Below are positions 63,159 through 64,000 of a stretch of DNA of 64,000 nucleotides, one piece after another (positions within the stretch are counted from its first letter, which is position 1; each line of letters begins with the position of its first letter). The notes beneath the pieces are model-generated. The model searched no databases. It had not been told where the DNA came from and saw only the letters and a program-made list of their open reading frames with translations. Source of the DNA: Alphaproteobacteria bacterium WMHbin7 (GTDB taxonomy: Bacteria; Pseudomonadota; Alphaproteobacteria; Rhodospirillales; WMHbin7); the NCBI GenBank assembly GCA_002753155.1, contig PDZW01000001.1, positions 62,001 to 126,000 on the forward strand, given 5' to 3'. Made by a program: the position numbers and the translations under genes.

Positions 63159-64000
63159 ATGTCCGGCAAGACGCGTCCAAGGGCAAATCCGCAAAACCAA
63201 TCAAACCCGCAACAGCCGGGGCTTGTCCGGCGCAGTCTGCCGTTGTCAATTTCTCTGGTCGTTCCCGTGTACAATCCTGGTCCGTCACTTCCTGCACTTT
63301 TGCAGACACTTACTTCTCAAAGACAAGTTGATGAAATCATCCTAGTTGATGACGCTTCAACGGTTGATGTTAGGGAGATGATTCAGACCTGCCCGGATAC
63401 CCGATTTCGCTTCTTTCGTTTTGAAGTAAACAGCGGACCTTCCGTTGCCAGGAACTATGGGATTGATGCAGCGAACGGCGAATTCATAGCCTTGCTTGAT
63501 GCTGATGATTTCTATCTGATGCTGAACCTTCTTGAACGACAGAGAGCCTTCCTGCTTGAACACCCCGACCATATTTACGTTGGAAGTTCGTTTGTTAAGG
63601 TGAAAGCAGACGGAGATTTCGAGCAGACCTTCACCCTTGCCGAAACAGACACTGAAATACGTTGGGAAGCATTATTTAGCGCTCCATGGTTACCATCAGG
63701 GTGCTTAATGCGGCGCAACTCCGCGCGATTTGACCCAAAGCAAAGGGGATGTGAGGATAATGATTTTTTCTCAAAGCTGTTGGGCCTTGGTAAGGGTCAC
63801 AATCTAGGGGAAATCGGTTTTGGCTATTTTATGCAGGGAGGGTTAAGTTCCATCCACCAGAGCTCAAATTTCATAAATTTGTTGCGCACAAATCAGCAAA
63901 ATCTACATGCAATTGGAATTGAGGCGAGTTTTGAGGATATCCTCACCCTCAGGGGGTATATGTCTGGAGCCATGTGTTCCGAAGCGGCATTTAATGTAAC
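63159..64000 (+). CDS. Family 2 glycosyltransferase (3' end outside window)
   Basis: The frame from ATG 63159 is open to the window end (280 codons). After a proline- and glutamine-rich start (about 1-28) comes a GT-A fold: SLVVPVYNPGPSLPALLQTL, EIILVDDAST, NSGPSVARNYGIDAANGEFI and the metal/nucleotide motif LLDADDFY. It probably transfers a sugar in surface polysaccharide or protein glycosylation. Its DNA is clearly less GC-rich than the genes to the left, which suggests transfer, as is common for polysaccharide genes. AGGGGG lies 6 bases before the ATG. Confidence 0.8.
   Translation, partial: MSGKTRPRANPQNQSNPQQPGLVRRSLPLSISLVVPVYNPGPSLPALLQTLTSQRQVDEIILVDDASTVDVREMIQTCPDTRFRFFRFEVNSGPSVARNYGIDAANGEFIALLDADDFYLMLNLLERQRAFLLEHPDHIYVGSSFVKVKADGDFEQTFTLAETDTEIRWEALFSAPWLPSGCLMRRNSARFDPKQRGCEDNDFFSKLLGLGKGHNLGEIGFGYFMQGGLSSIHQSSNFINLLRTNQQNLHAIGIEASFEDILTLRGYMSGAMCSEAAFNV

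Noticed and set aside
63055-63345. Two overlapping plus-strand frames of 90-96 codons
   Set aside because: They overlap the start of the glycosyltransferase gene in other frames and have no start signals or motifs.

Overview
The window is chromosomal DNA from a GC-rich alphaproteobacterium, most likely a Rhodospirillales member close to Magnetospirillum. That placement is an inference from gene order (dnaE ... rpsB-tsf-pyrH-frr-uppS-cdsA-dxr-rseP-bamA-skp-lpxD-fabZ-lpxA-lpxI-lpxB-gltA), the use of LpxI, alphaproteobacterial-style ComEC and citrate synthase, and an anaerobic aromatic degradation cluster. I saw no rRNA, tRNA, CRISPR array or intact insertion sequence.

Layout. 1-1014: two secreted low-complexity proteins, one Gln/Gly/Met-rich and cut by the window edge, one highly charged. 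1124-6000: an extensin-like lipoprotein, a metallophosphoesterase, a frameshifted PIN toxin with its RHH antitoxin, and a minus-strand operon higB-higA-metY-hydrolase. 6125-12206: glutamate synthase gltBD. 12213-13885: a dihaem cytochrome c and an MFS permease. 14071-26248: an aromatic catabolism island. It holds a FlK-like thioesterase, padCDEFGHIJ (phenylacetate to phenylglyoxylate to benzoyl-CoA), a MarR regulator and hcrCAB (4-hydroxybenzoyl-CoA reductase). Both branches end at benzoyl-CoA, but the molybdenum catalytic subunit PadB is not here. 26307-26854: a Phd/RelE toxin-antitoxin pair. 26872-32324: dnaE and a chemoreceptor. 32489-49171: the translation, isoprenoid and outer-membrane biogenesis block. 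49372-62841: gltA, gltX, comEC, a SPOR lipoprotein, a CHAD protein, a Nudix hydrolase, methylmalonyl-CoA mutase, a TPR-GT41 glycosyltransferase and a small membrane protein. 63159-64000: the start of a family 2 glycosyltransferase in AT-richer DNA.

The most unusual structure lies between tsf and pyrH, which normally adjoin. The tsf 3' end with its terminator and the pyrH leader with its first codons are both present twice. The extra copies are fused in frame at a shared GGGCGAGGG, giving a 37-codon PyrH::EF-Ts chimera with its own start region and terminator. This is the junction expected from a tandem duplication. The two copies of the spacer now hold different cargo: an unknown gene in one, a vapBC-like pair in the other. 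All four differences between the EF-Ts-derived tail and tsf are synonymous.

Four type II toxin-antitoxin loci occur within 36 kb, all touching core metabolic or translation genes. One toxin is broken at a G8 run, and one appears to lack any ATG, GTG or TTG start.
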